Positions 1 to 11,364 of a stretch of 64,000 nucleotides of DNA are shown in pieces. Both the position numbers and the translations under genes were made by a program. Below the pieces are notes generated by a model, which searched no databases, was not told the origin of the DNA, and saw nothing but the letters and a program-made list of their open reading frames with translations. Every line of letters begins with the position of its first letter. The first letter of the stretch is position 1. The DNA is from Congeria kusceri (Eukaryota > Mollusca > Bivalvia > Myida > Dreissenidae), in contig CM051028.1 in the NCBI GenBank assembly GCA_027627225.1, positions 20,297,701-20,361,700 on the forward strand, in the 5' to 3' direction.

Positions 1-760
1 ACATGGTCAAATAACACATTGAATACCAAGTAAATAAACTTGCCTCAGGCTGTTGGGAGATTTTAATACATTTTAAATTGAGCAAGGCGTGTTACAAAAA
101 TACTGACGAAAATGATTGTATTTGCATTTCTAGAAACAGTGCGTTTACTATAAATTGTTGCTCATATGAGTGAACATCTATAGCGCTCGTTCAGGCGTAT
201 AGGTTCGTCATACAGAAAACGTTTCAGTTAGCTAGAGAGTACACGAAGAGCGCAGAGTTTCGCCAAGGTATGTAAACCAACACAGACATTTCATGATCCA
301 GTTATAGGTTACTCCCATAGCCATAGCTATACTTGTAAGTCCTGGGCAAGTGTTGAGATACTTGTATACATGCGCAATGTTTGCTGACGGCGAATTTAGC
401 CATATATAAAAAGTAGCACTAAATTAATTGCACGTCTTATTAAATAGACTACCCTTGCCACATCTCCTAATAGTAACCTATCAAAAACATTTGATCGATG
501 GAACAGTTTTATCTTTCCCAAATTCCCACAAAGCAGCTCATAGCTTTTTGCGAAAAGTCGCTAACTAAAAACACAAACATAAACAAACAAATCAACATAC
601 CCCTCCCTGCGTTTACTTCCCCTTAGAAGTTGAAATAAAAAAAACTGCCACCACGAAGATTTGCAAGGATGATTTAGAACAATTTCATTGCTTAAAATGA
701 TTTTTTTTAAACTTAGTTATATTGCATCATTTGTCCAGGTCTACGTATTGATAGCTGAAA
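1..760. other. Intergenic, 3' of kinase copy A
   Basis: AT-rich non-coding sequence downstream of copy A (which reads leftward). I see no reading frame with recognisable coding character, no transposon end and no tandem repeat. It would contain the 3' UTR of copy A, but I could not pick a clear poly(A) signal on the minus strand. Confidence 0.5.
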
Positions 761-1930
761 TTAAAAAAAGAAAGAGATAAATAAAACAAGTAAGCAGAAC
801 AACGCAAGAACTGTACGGTGTCCATGTTGTTTTCTTAATAATGAACACCATGTGATCTGACTCGGATCACGTGGAAGTTCGTGAAACATAACCTTCTTGG
901 CGGAAGTAAAAATGAACTTCTCGTCACAAAACACATCCCTAAACTGTTTGACGTCAGGTCGATCTTTGGGATCGAATGCCCAGGCTTTGTCCATGATGGC
1001 CCGAATATATGGGTTAACCACCACACCTTTCGGTATTTCCGGCGCGCTGCTTTTAACGCCGACCTGCGTCTGTGGTTGCAACACCTTGCAGTTCAGGTAT
1101 GATGTTTCCTCGTAAATGATCTCGAATACGGTTAATCCAAGGCTATAAATGTCAGCCTGCATCATACCAATCGTATCCAAACGTTCGCATCGAAGAACTT
1201 CCGGTGCGGCGTACCGCGGCACTCCATGCCAAGAAACGGAGTTTTCCGCCGATTTTTTTTCAAAATGTTTCCACACCGTGCTCAAGCCAAAGTCGGAAAT
1301 CTTTACAATAATGTCCCCGTTATAAGTCCTCGTCATAAGAATGTTACGCGGCTTGAGGTCACAGTGAGCGACATTTTCTCCGTGCAGATAAGCCAGGCCG
1401 AGGCAAATCTGACGGATAATTGCCAGTCGATGATCGTCATCTGTATTGGTTATGCATTTGTTGATATGAATAAAATCAAAGAGAGAATCCGGCATGTATT
1501 TCATCACGATACAAAGATTGTCCGGTTTTTCGTAAGCGCCAATGTACCGCACAATATTCTGATGATCCAATCTACAAAAGAAATGCATTTTCTTCTTGAA
1601 TGATTCCACTGTCTCCTTTGCAAGTGTACGGGTATCCATCTCCTTCACCGCCACATCAGTTCCTCGCCACGCCGCCAAATAGACCATGGCAAATCGTCCC
1701 TCGCTAATCTTCTCTCGCAATTGCAGCTCTCTAAAAACAATGGTGGGCTGCATCTCAACTTCTCTTGAGACGGCTTCGACATTCCATTTCGCTTCCTCCT
1801 CGTGGCGCATACACTCTGGCATGCCTTGAATGTTCGTCACATTTTTCGCGTGGATAGGAAGGTATTGCGGTATCGGTCTGATTTCAAGTAGGCCGATGTC
1901 GTCCAATAAATCTTCGACGTATCCATGGAA
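761..1930 (-). CDS. Kinase copy A, exon 2: protein kinase domain plus hydrophobic tail
   Basis: Second coding exon of copy A, 389 codons. It starts after a clear acceptor (TTTATTTCAG, minus strand, ending at 1931) and is in phase 0 with exon 1; there is no ATG near its 5' end, so it is not an independent ORF. It encodes a TKL-like protein kinase. Visible motifs are a degenerate Gly loop (ISEGRFAMV), VAVK lysine (residue 398 of the spliced protein), HCDLKPRN catalytic loop (HRD Arg is Cys), DFG, AAPE and the DRPD motif of subdomain XI. The alpha-C Glu position reads Lys (FKKKM), whereas copies B and C have Glu. After the kinase domain it runs about 50 residues beyond where B and C stop and ends in a hydrophobic stretch (VLALFCLLVLFISFFF), a possible tail anchor. 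Phosphotransfer is inferred from the family and may be impaired. Confidence 0.82.
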   Translation of the reverse strand, partial: FHGYVEDLLDDIGLLEIRPIPQYLPIHAKNVTNIQGMPECMRHEEEAKWNVEAVSREVEMQPTIVFRELQLREKISEGRFAMVYLAAWRGTDVAVKEMDTRTLAKETVESFKKKMHFFCRLDHQNIVRYIGAYEKPDNLCIVMKYMPDSLFDFIHINKCITNTDDDHRLAIIRQICLGLAYLHGENVAHCDLKPRNILMTRTYNGDIIVKISDFGLSTVWKHFEKKSAENSVSWHGVPRYAAPEVLRCERLDTIGMMQADIYSLGLTVFEIIYEETSYLNCKVLQPQTQVGVKSSAPEIPKGVVVNPYIRAIMDKAWAFDPKDRPDVKQFRDVFCDEKFIFTSAKKVMFHELPRDPSQITWCSLLRKQHGHRTVLALFCLLVLFISFFF

Positions 1931-2939
1931 CTGAAATAAAGACGTTCAGAATATCACGGGGAAAATATTACATTATAAACAAATATTACGAGCCCGACAC
2001 TTACACATTCATAGTGTATTTAAAATGTACTAAAACCTTTATACTAACAACTAAAGCTATGACTGAATGTGATAAATGCCCGGACATACAGCCTTGACAT
2101 AGGTAAAGAGTTTTGCATTTTGGTGCTTATACAAAAAGCACTGAATTAGTGACACAGTCAATGACCTGCATAAGAGGAAAAACGGGATGGAAATGCACAA
2201 ACAAGAGCACCACTAAGAGCGGATACTACTACTCGTCTAATTGACATTCTCAGATAACGCAACACTAATAGTTCGAAATCTACAAAAAGAAACATAGTAA
2301 ATTAAATGTTTAATTAATATAAGGCTGTTGTTCCAATAGATTCTAAGACAAATGTATTTAAAGGAAAACCTTAAGTCAAAACAATATAATTAATCAATCC
2401 ATATCCAAAATAGTGTTACGGTTTTTGCCATACACACACATATCATCGCACTGAAGGAATATGCCTTTTGATTCACTTGTTTTCCATAAAAGTGGAAATG
2501 AAGGAAAAACTTAATAAAAATATCTCAAGTGGAAAAAAGACCATAATTCAGTCAAAATGCATGATATAATTAGGGTTCCTGTCCTATAGATATATCTCAT
2601 CATGATAAAAATGTATATGTTCCTGAATATGTGTGAAAATTGTAGCTTGAATAAGTTTAAAGAAACAGTCAAAACATTTTGGAACGCGACGGAATGGGAC
2701 ATGACAAAATGACTCCCATATAGTCCCCAAACGTGTTTGGTGGGGGTATAATACAGTGCATTTACTCAAGGAAGCATCGCGTGACAACAATCCAGTAAAT
2801 CGTAAACGTTTCCTACTTTACAAATGAGGTCATGTAGTTAATACTTAGATGCACAAAATAAGTATATACATGTGTAAGCTAACTTGACGGACAAGTAGTC
2901 GCCTATAAAACACGTTAACCATGAAGGAACTTTGAAAAC
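1931..2939 (-). other. Intron of kinase copy A
   Basis: Phase-0 intron between repeat exon and kinase exon. The acceptor is strong (TTTATTTCAG). The donor proposed here (CAG|GTTTTC, intron starting at 2939) is weak but keeps frame, and copies B and C have a phase-0 intron at the equivalent point. No transposon recognised inside. Confidence 0.6.
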
Positions 2940-3845
2940 CTGATAAGCCGGTAAAAGCGTTATACTCCCCACCGGTGTTTCCGCTCTTTCTGCGCTGCGG
3001 GTGAAATATTCATCAACGTTGGTCTTTGTTGTGGAATAATTATACTTGAGCACGCTCCTATTTTCGCATCCTGCACTTAAAGGTCTCTGACAGGAACCAT
3101 CACCAGACATAAAACTACTTCCTGCAGGCACCCCGACCCCTCCGACATCATTGACATCATTATCAACGTATGCCTTGGTTGATGAAAGAAATGAATCCCT
3201 CGTAGTTTCGCGTTTTGGCACCGAAAGTCTTTCATGGGGTTCCTGATAAGAAATCACCGGCATCGCCTCATTTTCAACTATGAGGTTGAAATCCTTATCA
3301 ACGTACATCTGGCTTGAATATGTAGCTGGTTCATATGTAGAAATTCCCCTACCTCCACCATAGTGACTGCTTATAGAAAATGGCATACTATCCCTAGGCA
3401 TGCGGTTGCTCTCATTGTCGACGTATGTCTTGCTTGAATATAAAGTCGGCTCAAATATTGATCTATCAGTACTGCTCTTCAAAAATGGCACACTTTCCCT
3501 CGTTGAGGAATACCGGGAATGTGCTGTGCTGTCGTTTTCTGTAATTGAAGGTCTTTCTCGGGGCTCCTGCTTAGCAATCACCATATTCCCCAATGGCATC
3601 TCAATACCTCCGAAATACTGATACGTATGCGGCTCAAATATTGAAATACAATTGCCGCCACTGTTCTGCGAAACTGGCAAACTGCCCTTCGGCATGCCCA
3701 CCCGTCCAAGAGCTCGGTTGCGTTTGTTGTCTACATATTCTGCGCAATAAGAAGCTCCACTTGCTTTCGAGATAACCATACTGCCGACTGGCATCCCCAC
3801 CCGACCAACCCGCCGATTATACGCGTTGTCTACGTACGTCCGCAT
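2940..3845 (-). CDS. Kinase copy A, exon 1: YVDN/GMP repeat region
   Basis: First coding exon, 302 codons, starting at a real ATG (3845). Just upstream on the minus strand is an acceptor (CATGTTGCAG followed by ACTAACCGGCA), so a non-coding 5' exon is likely. It encodes degenerate repeats of pattern YVDNxxNRxxGRxGMPxGS; YVDN-like cores start at residues 4, 37, 141, 181, 226 and 276, with a GMP-only partial unit near 80. Repeats 1 and 2 are best preserved; later ones drift. Spacers are Ser/Thr/Tyr-rich, as in a disordered segment, with recurrent IFEP/TYEP and QEPxER motifs. No signal peptide or membrane segment. I do not recognise the repeat as a named domain. It may be an interaction or phosphorylation platform for the linked kinase (inference). 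The frame continues past the donor to a stop near 2838, but that tail does not resemble the repeats. Confidence 0.75.
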
Positions 3846-6290
3846 TGCCGGTTAGTCTGCAACATGTGTGTTATTTATATAATACAATATACATATGACT
3901 CAATTCTCAATTCTCCTCCACAAAAGCTGCACAGAAGGATCGTTTACGAATACAACATTCAGTCGAGAAGGTAATGCACTAACAATATGAGAAACACGAC
4001 TTCGCGTGGAGCGCAAAGCAATATGCAAAATAAATAAATAAATGTAATACCAATCTAATAAACAAGCAAGATAACAAGTGCATACAAGCAAATGAAAAGA
4101 CATTGCAGGAACGTAACTCCCTAAAATATTTTGAACCGGAGCTTGTCAACAACTGGGCTTTGAATTGATTGATATTGTTTTCTTTAAATTGATAGGGCAA
4201 GGTTAACAGAGAAGATTCACAATTCACGCGATTAAATTGGATTTCTCTCTAAAAATTAAAGGGACCGGAACATACTGACGATATGCCAAATTACGTGCGG
4301 TAAGTATATAGAAAATACCAGCGATTCCGATGTTCGAGCCGAGCAAGATAAATTTGTCTGTATTGAACGCTAATCCTTGTATTGTATTTATCCCATCATT
4401 TTTTTCTCCAAACTGTATTAAACTAATGTATAACAAGTGTGGAGTTCATATACTACTGGTATAACTACTTTTACTAGTATTGAATACAAAATGTACGAAT
4501 TGTAATAAGGAAGTACTAGTATTCCAAAGAATCTAGAAATACCATAAATACAACTTAGGCTGCTAACTGGTTTGATCTATAAGTTTGTATTATTACTACA
4601 AAATTATAATCGAATAGTAACTTTCACAATGAAAAGAACCTTTAAAGTCAACAAAGACACTATTGCGCAATGATCCTTACAATTTATGATCAAGAAATAA
4701 ATTAATACAAAATTTATTACCTTGACCTTTCTGTTTGTTTTAAAAACTCTGAAACGAAACATGTGACTTTGTGTGTCTGCTAATTGAATCTTATTGTTTC
4801 GGAAAACATGTTTGCATATTTTAAATGCAATGTATGTAAATTATCTTCAAATGACTGGCCAGAGAATGCGATCGACAAAAGTAAACAATGCGACTGCATC
4901 ATGTTACGGAAAATAAAACGTCGACAAAAGTAAACAATGCGACTGCATCATGTTACGGAAAATAAAACGTAGACAAACATGCGACATGTATATTAACACA
5001 GTGTGGAACTACAGCTAAGTTTATCCCAAGAGGGGTGGGGTTATTTTGTCAATGTCAACGTGAAGATGGGATAAAGTTAAATACAACTCCGGTGAGCAAA
5101 GAAAAGAACAGTTCACGTCATTAAGAACTCAATCGGCATACCTATCATTAACATTCCGATGAAATGCACAATTGAGCTTTGGATGGGCCAATAGTACCAA
5201 AGTTAATAAAAAGCCTATAAAGCCTTATGAAGAAACAGTGAAGCGAAATGCGTTGCACTCTGTTATATGTGTACAACTCCGTTAGAATAGTTGGACCAAA
5301 ATAGATCAATTGTATCCGAAACGTAAATTTGTTTTAGTTATTATTATTTAAACAATATGTGATTGAGATTCGACATAGAGAAGAATAATGCATAATGAAA
5401 GAGACTAAACTCCGTCGACAATAATGGACCGGACCAATATCCGGATAGTAATCCAGACAGACAAGCGGACGCACGAACGGTCGCACAGACTGACACACAC
5501 AGACAGACGCTCATTCAGACAAGAATGAGAAAAACCGACATGTCTCCTCTACGAAAGTCACATAATATACCATAAGACGACTTCAGTTTACTCCAGTTTA
5601 ATAATTGGTAAAGAAAAATCATTAAAATGAATACCTTAACTGGAAACACGTACAACTAAAAAAGAACACAAACAAAAACAAACAAACTAACTAATATCGG
5701 TTAGAGTACTCTCGGTTTACGAAATTACGCGAATGACAAAATATACAAAGTAATATACAATACATTTGCTCGTTTTTTTAGTAAAACAACTCCAAATCAA
5801 ATCACCGATATATTTCCAGCATTATTTCGACACTATTCCATTTCACCGTAATTTTTTTGAAGTTAAAATCCACTGGTATAGAATTAATGTTTAACTAGTC
5901 TAACGCATGTGATTACCTTTCCACATAGACTGGTAACATGATTCAAACAAATATATTCAGTAACGAATTCGATTCCACTGACAATTACCTCTACATGCTC
6001 TATTATTGTGCCATTTTATTGATCTGGCACTCGTTAATCTCCGGTAGCTGATTTATTTATATCGGTTTAACGTTTATCTAGCGTGTAGTCATAAAACATA
6101 AGCACATGTATGTTTTTTTATAATTTCTTTACAATATATTTGAATGTTTAATGATTTATTATACTTACTTTATAACACAGTTATATAACACACAAGGCAG
6201 TTATTTGTCTCTAGACATATTCGCCTTTATCAAAAATTCCGTTTATCGACACGTGATCTTTTCACCGTTCTATAAATATCAGAAACTATA
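3846..6290. other. Intergenic, upstream of kinase copy A
   Basis: About 2.4 kb of AT-rich sequence without a supported gene. It should hold the promoter and 5' non-coding exon of copy A (reading leftward), but I cannot place them. It contains a 49-bp tandem duplication (4873-4970) and a CAGACAGAC/CACACA-rich simple stretch at about 5450-5525. Short ORFs here look like chance frames. Confidence 0.5.
4873..4970. repeat. 49-bp perfect tandem duplication
   Basis: A 49-bp unit starting CGACAAAAGTAAACAATG occurs twice back to back (4873 and 4922) without visible differences, so the duplication is recent or maintained. Confidence 0.9.
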
Positions 6291-6459
6291 ATGTTCTGTC
6301 GAAGAAAATTAAATCCAACTTATTTGAGACGGATACTTACAAGCGGAGGTATTTATAAGACATATACCTCCACAAACAAACCATATAAGAATAACGAAAT
6401 TCCAGAAACATCTCCAGGAAAGAAGCCCTTATTACCATCCGCTAGTCCTTTATTTCAGG
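6291..6459 (+). CDS. Possible short first exon, unknown protein
   Basis: An ATG at 6291 opens a frame that runs into a consensus splice donor (TTTCAG|GTAAGTGAC) at 6459. A TATA-like sequence (TATAAATA, about 6271) lies 20 bases before the ATG. The frame would give about 56 residues, basic and Pro/Ser-rich, with no recognised domain. It could be the first exon of the Mab-21-like gene whose remains follow, or chance. Kept because the donor is perfect; the link to downstream exons is inference. Confidence 0.3.
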
Positions 6460-6531
6460 TAAGTGACCAATTGCCTATACAATACAGGATATTATTATAT
6501 ACCTATTGATATCATCCAATCAGCTGTCATG

Positions 6532-6675
6532 CAAAAGGTCACCTGGTCTGCATGGACGTATAATATTCCACGGATTATGTTTCATGCTTTCACGCAGAAG
6601 GTCACCTGGTCTACATGGACGTACAAACCCAACGGACATACAATATCCCACGGACGTACAATATCCCACGGATTA
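6532..6675 (+). repeat. Short direct repeats with AAGGTCACCTGGTC units
   Basis: AAGGTCACCTGGTCT(G/A)CATGGACGTA occurs at about 6535 and again about 63 bp later, followed by two ACAATATCCCACGGA units 17 bp apart. This is a small local duplication just upstream of the Mab-21-like fragment. Confidence 0.7.
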
Positions 6676-6679
6676 TTTT

Positions 6680-7920
6680 TCTGTTCAGTGGCGAATGTCT
6701 ACGAACAAATTGGAACGTTTGCTCATGTTTGATCTAAATCCAATACAAATGAAGACATACGTTCTGTGCAAAATGTTGAAGAAGGAATTCCTATCACCTC
6801 TGGTTGATGAAAGAGTGAGCACGTTTGTATTGTCTAAACACACTTGGAAGGTTTAGACGCATTTGTCCACACTATACAATCGCATCCGTCAATCTGTTTG
6901 CTGAAAAGCCTGAAGTGAACGATTTCAAGGTTTTGATAGCAGAGCTTACGAAGATAATCATTTCGATTGTACATTGCATCCATAACATAACCATGGACAA
7001 TGTAGGATAGATTGTCAGACATGTATGGAGCATTAATTTCAAACTGCGAAGCACACTATCGGAAGAAGATCATTTTAGGCTGTTTAAGGGCAATGAAAAA
7101 TGCACTTTATGGAATTATATGTTATCGTGCGCTTTAACGTGAGACGCAAATGGTCAAAAGAAAATTTGCTATTTACGTGTCGCAAATATATTGGAAATTC
7201 AGAATGGACGCGAATACAGTGTTGAACGTGAATTTGTATATTAAACATCTTGAACATTCTAGCTTTGTTGTTTTCAGTAATTCGAATTTACACAAGATGT
7301 AATTATAAGAATTGAGGACATGATAACACCAGACATTGTGCAAATGTCACCAGCGTGTATAATCGAGGCGGATAAAGACATAAGCACAACATTAAAAATA
7401 ACAAATTTCTTTACTAGATTCACAGAAAAGACAATATATTATGTAGTGATCACAAGACACGAAATGAACTGCCTTCCGAAACATCTAATATATGGAATAT
7501 ACAGGACAATTACAGAAGAAGACGAAAAACAACTCAGTAGTGCTGACAAAATTTGATGGAGTCTGCCATTTACCGATCCAATTCCGTTCCTTTATTATCT
7601 ACAATATTTATCGAAATGTAACTAGGGGACATTTTGCTATTAAAAGGTTTCATGAATATATTTTGAAACGTGACAATCCTAATTATTATCGCTGTCTCGA
7701 TACTGCCATCAACATGCTAGCGAACATTGCTGAATTAGAGAACCGCTTTTCTGAAGAATGGTTTACATATCGGATGTCCGTAAAGGTGGTGCCACGCAAT
7801 AATGCCACCTATTGGCATTTGTTTGATTACTTGGGAAATATGAATATTCAAACGCTATTGATTATAGCGATAGCTAGCAAAAACTTGAAAACCAAGAAAG
7901 GCATGAATTTGATGTATGTA
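6680..7920 (+). pseudogene. Broken Mab-21-domain (cGAS-like receptor type) fragment
   Basis: Several plus-strand frames together resemble the C-terminal half of bivalve Mab-21/cGLR proteins. At 6686-6840 (frame 2) are QWRMSTNKLERLL, QMKTYVLCKMLKKEFLSPL and the HT that follows in this family. The reading then jumps to frame 0 (about 6845-7008; NLFAEKP region). After an acceptor-like TTGTTTTCAG (7277) frame 0 continues, is stopped by TGA at 7554-7556, and shows FTDPIPFLYYLQYL just after that stop. It ends in frame 2 (about 7610-7920; LDTAINMLANIAELENRF and PRNNATYWH), which looks like the helical C-terminal region of these proteins. The nucleotidyltransferase half with its metal-binding residues is absent. 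Intact relatives are innate immune nucleic-acid sensors that make cyclic dinucleotides; this copy, with frame changes and a stop, is best called a remnant. Family call is from memory of motifs, not a search. Confidence 0.55.
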
Positions 7921-7952
7921 TGAATGTATTCATATATAGATTTCATCGCATA

Positions 7953-8904
7953 AACCCATAGGCACTTTCACCTAGACCTTTTTTGATTGCGGTTTTCTCA
8001 AAAATGACCAATCGGATCGGTTTGAAATTTTGTATAGCCCCGTCATACACAATTTCCAATACAGGTAGGATACAAATTGAACGGTTCAGTGATCATTTAT
8101 ATTTCCTCGTGCTCTTGGGTGTCAAAACTAATAATTGCACGAGAAAATCGTGGTGAATGTAGAAATTCGATGCAGTTTATAATGAAAGTGTTTAACAACA
8201 ACATTCCAACCAAAAAACATTTAACAACAATTATTTCATGCATAACACCATCCCACAATGAAAATCGATTTAAAAAAAAAAAGTAAATCACGTGCAAATT
8301 AATCTGCAATATTATCCAATCAGAGTACTTGGATATCAAGTGATTAACGTTTAACCTATTTTACACAAAGAACCACGTGGTAAACTTAGAATCTGTTTGT
8401 GATATTTGATTTATGTAAATTAATCCGTTAACAATAGTAAGAGAGCAGTTTAAAATGTTAGTGGCAACACCTGGAAAGGGCTACTATGCAGTATTCAGTA
8501 AGCGTGCGCGCCATTGGTATATATGAGGCCGCATTCCACGTACTTAGATATGGAGTAATTATTATAAGATAAACTTTCTCTGTATTTAGATTGAAATTTA
8601 TTAAATCATTATTTTTAACGAGTTTAAATCAAAATAAAAGAAAAATAACGAACGTATTTGATCTTAATTTCTACCAGTAAAATTAACTTTATTTCGTTTT
8701 CGCTTTTTTGCGAATTTTTGTTTTGATATTGTGTTTTATTTTTGTAAAATTTTGTATGAAAACAAAATTTTAGACATAGGAAATTAAATGCATCGAAGTC
8801 TTATATATTATTTTGTGTTCTTGAAAGGTTTTGAAAAATTCGGGCTAAAAATACAAAAGTTATAGCTGATTAGGCGACGGTCTAGTTAGAAGTGCCTATG
8901 GGTG
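7953..8904. mobile_element. Non-autonomous DNA transposon (MITE), about 950 bp, TA-flanked
   Basis: The left end ACCCATAGGCACTT (7954-7967) is the exact reverse complement of the right end (8890-8903), with imperfect complementarity inward to CTAGACC. Both ends are flanked by TA, suggesting a Tc1/mariner-type target site. No transposase frame is present. It sits about 30 bp beyond the last Mab-21-like coding trace. Superfamily is inferred from the TA only. Confidence 0.65.
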
Positions 8905-9480
8905 TATGTGGTTATTGTTTTCACGTGATTGACCTTGACTAATGACAAGTGCACTTGTGAATAAACTAACATTTTTGAGCAGACGATAAAATCGTGATTT
9001 TGTATACGTTTGCACGCATGGGAATATAGTTTATTATCATTTGATCGGATCCATTGACGAAAAAGGGGAGGCAGTGATTATGCTCGACCGATGGAGGAAT
9101 CTTACCGGTATTTGATGAAAGAACGATATGCAGTATGTAAACTTAGTTGTTTGCGTACACATATCCACAAACAGCCTTCACAAACATGCAATTAGATGGG
9201 TAGACGCGGAATTATTGCGTGCCAGTTCGTAATGTAAATACACGCCAGTGAGCCATCCGCCTCTTTATCCATCACATACAAGTGTCTAAATTGCCTTTAA
9301 CCCAAGTACCGCAATGTCACTGGGAGTAGGCAGATGTCTCAATAGAGCACCGGGAGTATTTTATCAAATGCAACTAAACCGAACCCGTAACCGTTTCGTC
9401 CGATTAGACCGACATTGATAATGCATGAAACCGCAGAGGGTCAAAGATTCGGTTAACTACAGAGGCGTTGATAATCATTC
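8905..9480. other. Intergenic, nothing recognised
   Basis: No coding frame, tandem repeat or transposon end seen between the MITE and the tRNA-like sequence. Confidence 0.5.
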
Positions 9481-9556
9481 TCCAGATAGCTTGAATCGGA
9501 TAGCAGAAACATCATAAACTATTTGTAGGCGTGAGTTCGAATCCTACTGGAACCAT
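9481..9556 (+). ncRNA. tRNA-like sequence (degenerate tRNA or SINE head)
   Basis: A 76-nt stretch has a B box (GAGTTCGAATCC), an A-box-like TAGCTTGAATCGG about 46 bp upstream, a 5-bp acceptor-like pairing TCCAG/CTGGA and a following ACCA. The anticodon and T arms do not fold cleanly (T arm too long), so a functional tRNA is unlikely. Confidence 0.35.
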
Positions 9557-10346
9557 TTCGTCCAAAATTTTGTTTGACTTTGTATGTACTTTGGTTCTTT
9601 AGGATTCCGTCAATAAATTGTTGATAATTGAAAAATGTATTCGATAAAAGTTGGAAATTGTCTTGTTTTAATATAATATATATCTATATATATGCGTGCG
9701 AAATACGTCCATATGCCTCTTTAAAACATTCTTACATTTCTCTGCACATAGATGTTCTTTCATTTTAATAAGATATATGTTTTTATTTATGCCACTACAC
9801 GCGTTTCTGTTGCAAGATTAAATGATGTGTCTTTAATATTCTGAATCGATTTGCCCTGTGGTTTTATTTAAACTTTTTTCTGTTTTTTTTTATATTATCA
9901 AATATCACAACACACATTCAACTATCAAAATAAATACCCTAATGCTCAGGGAAGTAAACTTTGATTTTTATCACCCATGCGAAATGGTTCTTGGTATTAC
10001 GGAGATTAAAAAAGTAGTTTGCAGTCGCAAATTTAACACAAACACACAAACACTCGATCGTTGTGTATGAACGAGCTACTGTAAAATATATAATACTGAT
10101 ATACGTAACTTCCCTTTTGTGAACAAAAGATTTTCAGAAAACCAATACGTGTGCAAAACGGTCGAAATCTGCTTTTACCATTCTGTGCTCTGGTAAGTCT
10201 TTGTTTTATTTGTAACACTGAAAACATTGACTTTATTAATAATATTTACTGAATAGTAAATGTGTTCGTTTATGTGTTTTATACACGTGCGTGCGTTTTT
10301 GAATTGTTACTACATGTATTTATTATGCCATATATAACTTGGTGTG
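9557..10346. other. Intergenic, AT-rich
   Basis: No supported gene. Contains a short ATATATA tract near 9680. Small ORFs at about 9858-10227 on both strands show no domain or splice support. Confidence 0.5.
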
Positions 10347-11356
10347 CAGGGGCGGACCCAGGATTTCGTGTTAAGAGGGGCGTAAACTTTTGATCGTGCA
10401 GTTATAACCCCTTTATATTGTCTATGTGTCTGCAGTGATTAGCTATATCAAAGATATATAATAAATCTTTTCATATGATCATCATCATCATTATCCTCCT
10501 CATCATCATCACCATCAATGCACTTTGTTTCACTGAATACATACTTTACCGTACTATGTTCGATAGACATGTTGGTTCATCTGTATGTCATGCACCTGTT
10601 TTGGCGGTAAATTGCCCTTATTTGACATTAAATGTTATATATATATATATATAATATTGTGAAAAATACTAGTATGATTGCGTTATGAACTAAAAAGGGA
10701 AGTGGTGCCGACTTTATGTCAATTTCGCTGACATATGGTGCCGGCAAAAAAGAAATCGCCAGGATTTAGAGCCGATGTTGTTGTGGACACCCCTTTACTT
10801 TATAGCGTTAAATATTTCTTATAGTTGCATAAAACAATAAGATATTTGGTGTGATTGCTAATGGATAATTGAACAAATAGTTTGTCGATTAAGAATAATG
10901 GGAACTAAATTATGGATTGAGACAAAACTGTGTAAACTCACCAGTAGTCATTGCTTTGACATGACTTCGATTTTAAATAAGTATGTCTTTTATGTGGTAC
11001 CTGTGCCAACGGTGTATTGCATCTGACATCTTTATAAAATACAAGAATTTTATAAAAGAAAACAATAGCATCCTTAAATAAAGGTATATATAATTACTGT
11101 CTATTGTTTTTCGGTTTCGCTGAACTTTGGCGCCGGTATTACGGTATATGTAAGAATTCGTAGGGGGCGGGTCTAAGTTGGGTATGTTTTACTGAAATAC
11201 TGTGTATCTTTTAAAAAACTGAGCGAGCTAAGCGAGCGAAAAAACAACAACACATTTTTTCCAGTTTTGGCACTTTTATATATGGTCATATTAGTGTGGT
11301 CCGGATGTTTTAGGGGGGCGGGGGGGGGGGCGCCGGGTGCGCCCCTTGAGCCGCTA
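10347..11356. mobile_element. Non-autonomous hAT-like element, about 1.0 kb
   Basis: Left end CAGGGGCGGACCCAGG and the reverse complement of the right end (TAGCGGCTCAAGG) match with a 3-bp gap and a few changes. The flanks are TTGGTGTG (10339-10346) and GTGGTGTG (11357-11364), an 8-bp duplication with one mismatch, typical of hAT elements. No transposase. The interior has an (AT)n run near 10640, a CATCAT-rich stretch near 10477-10520 and a G-run near 11315-11330. Confidence 0.6.
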
Positions 11357-11364
11357 GTGGTGTG

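Noticed and set aside
1226..1603. Plus-strand 125-codon ORF opposite the kinase of copy A
   Set aside because: Antisense shadow of the kinase exon; the same kind of frame appears opposite the kinases of copies B and C.
9481..9556. Functional tRNA gene
   Set aside because: A and B boxes exist, but the T arm is over-long and the anticodon arm does not pair.
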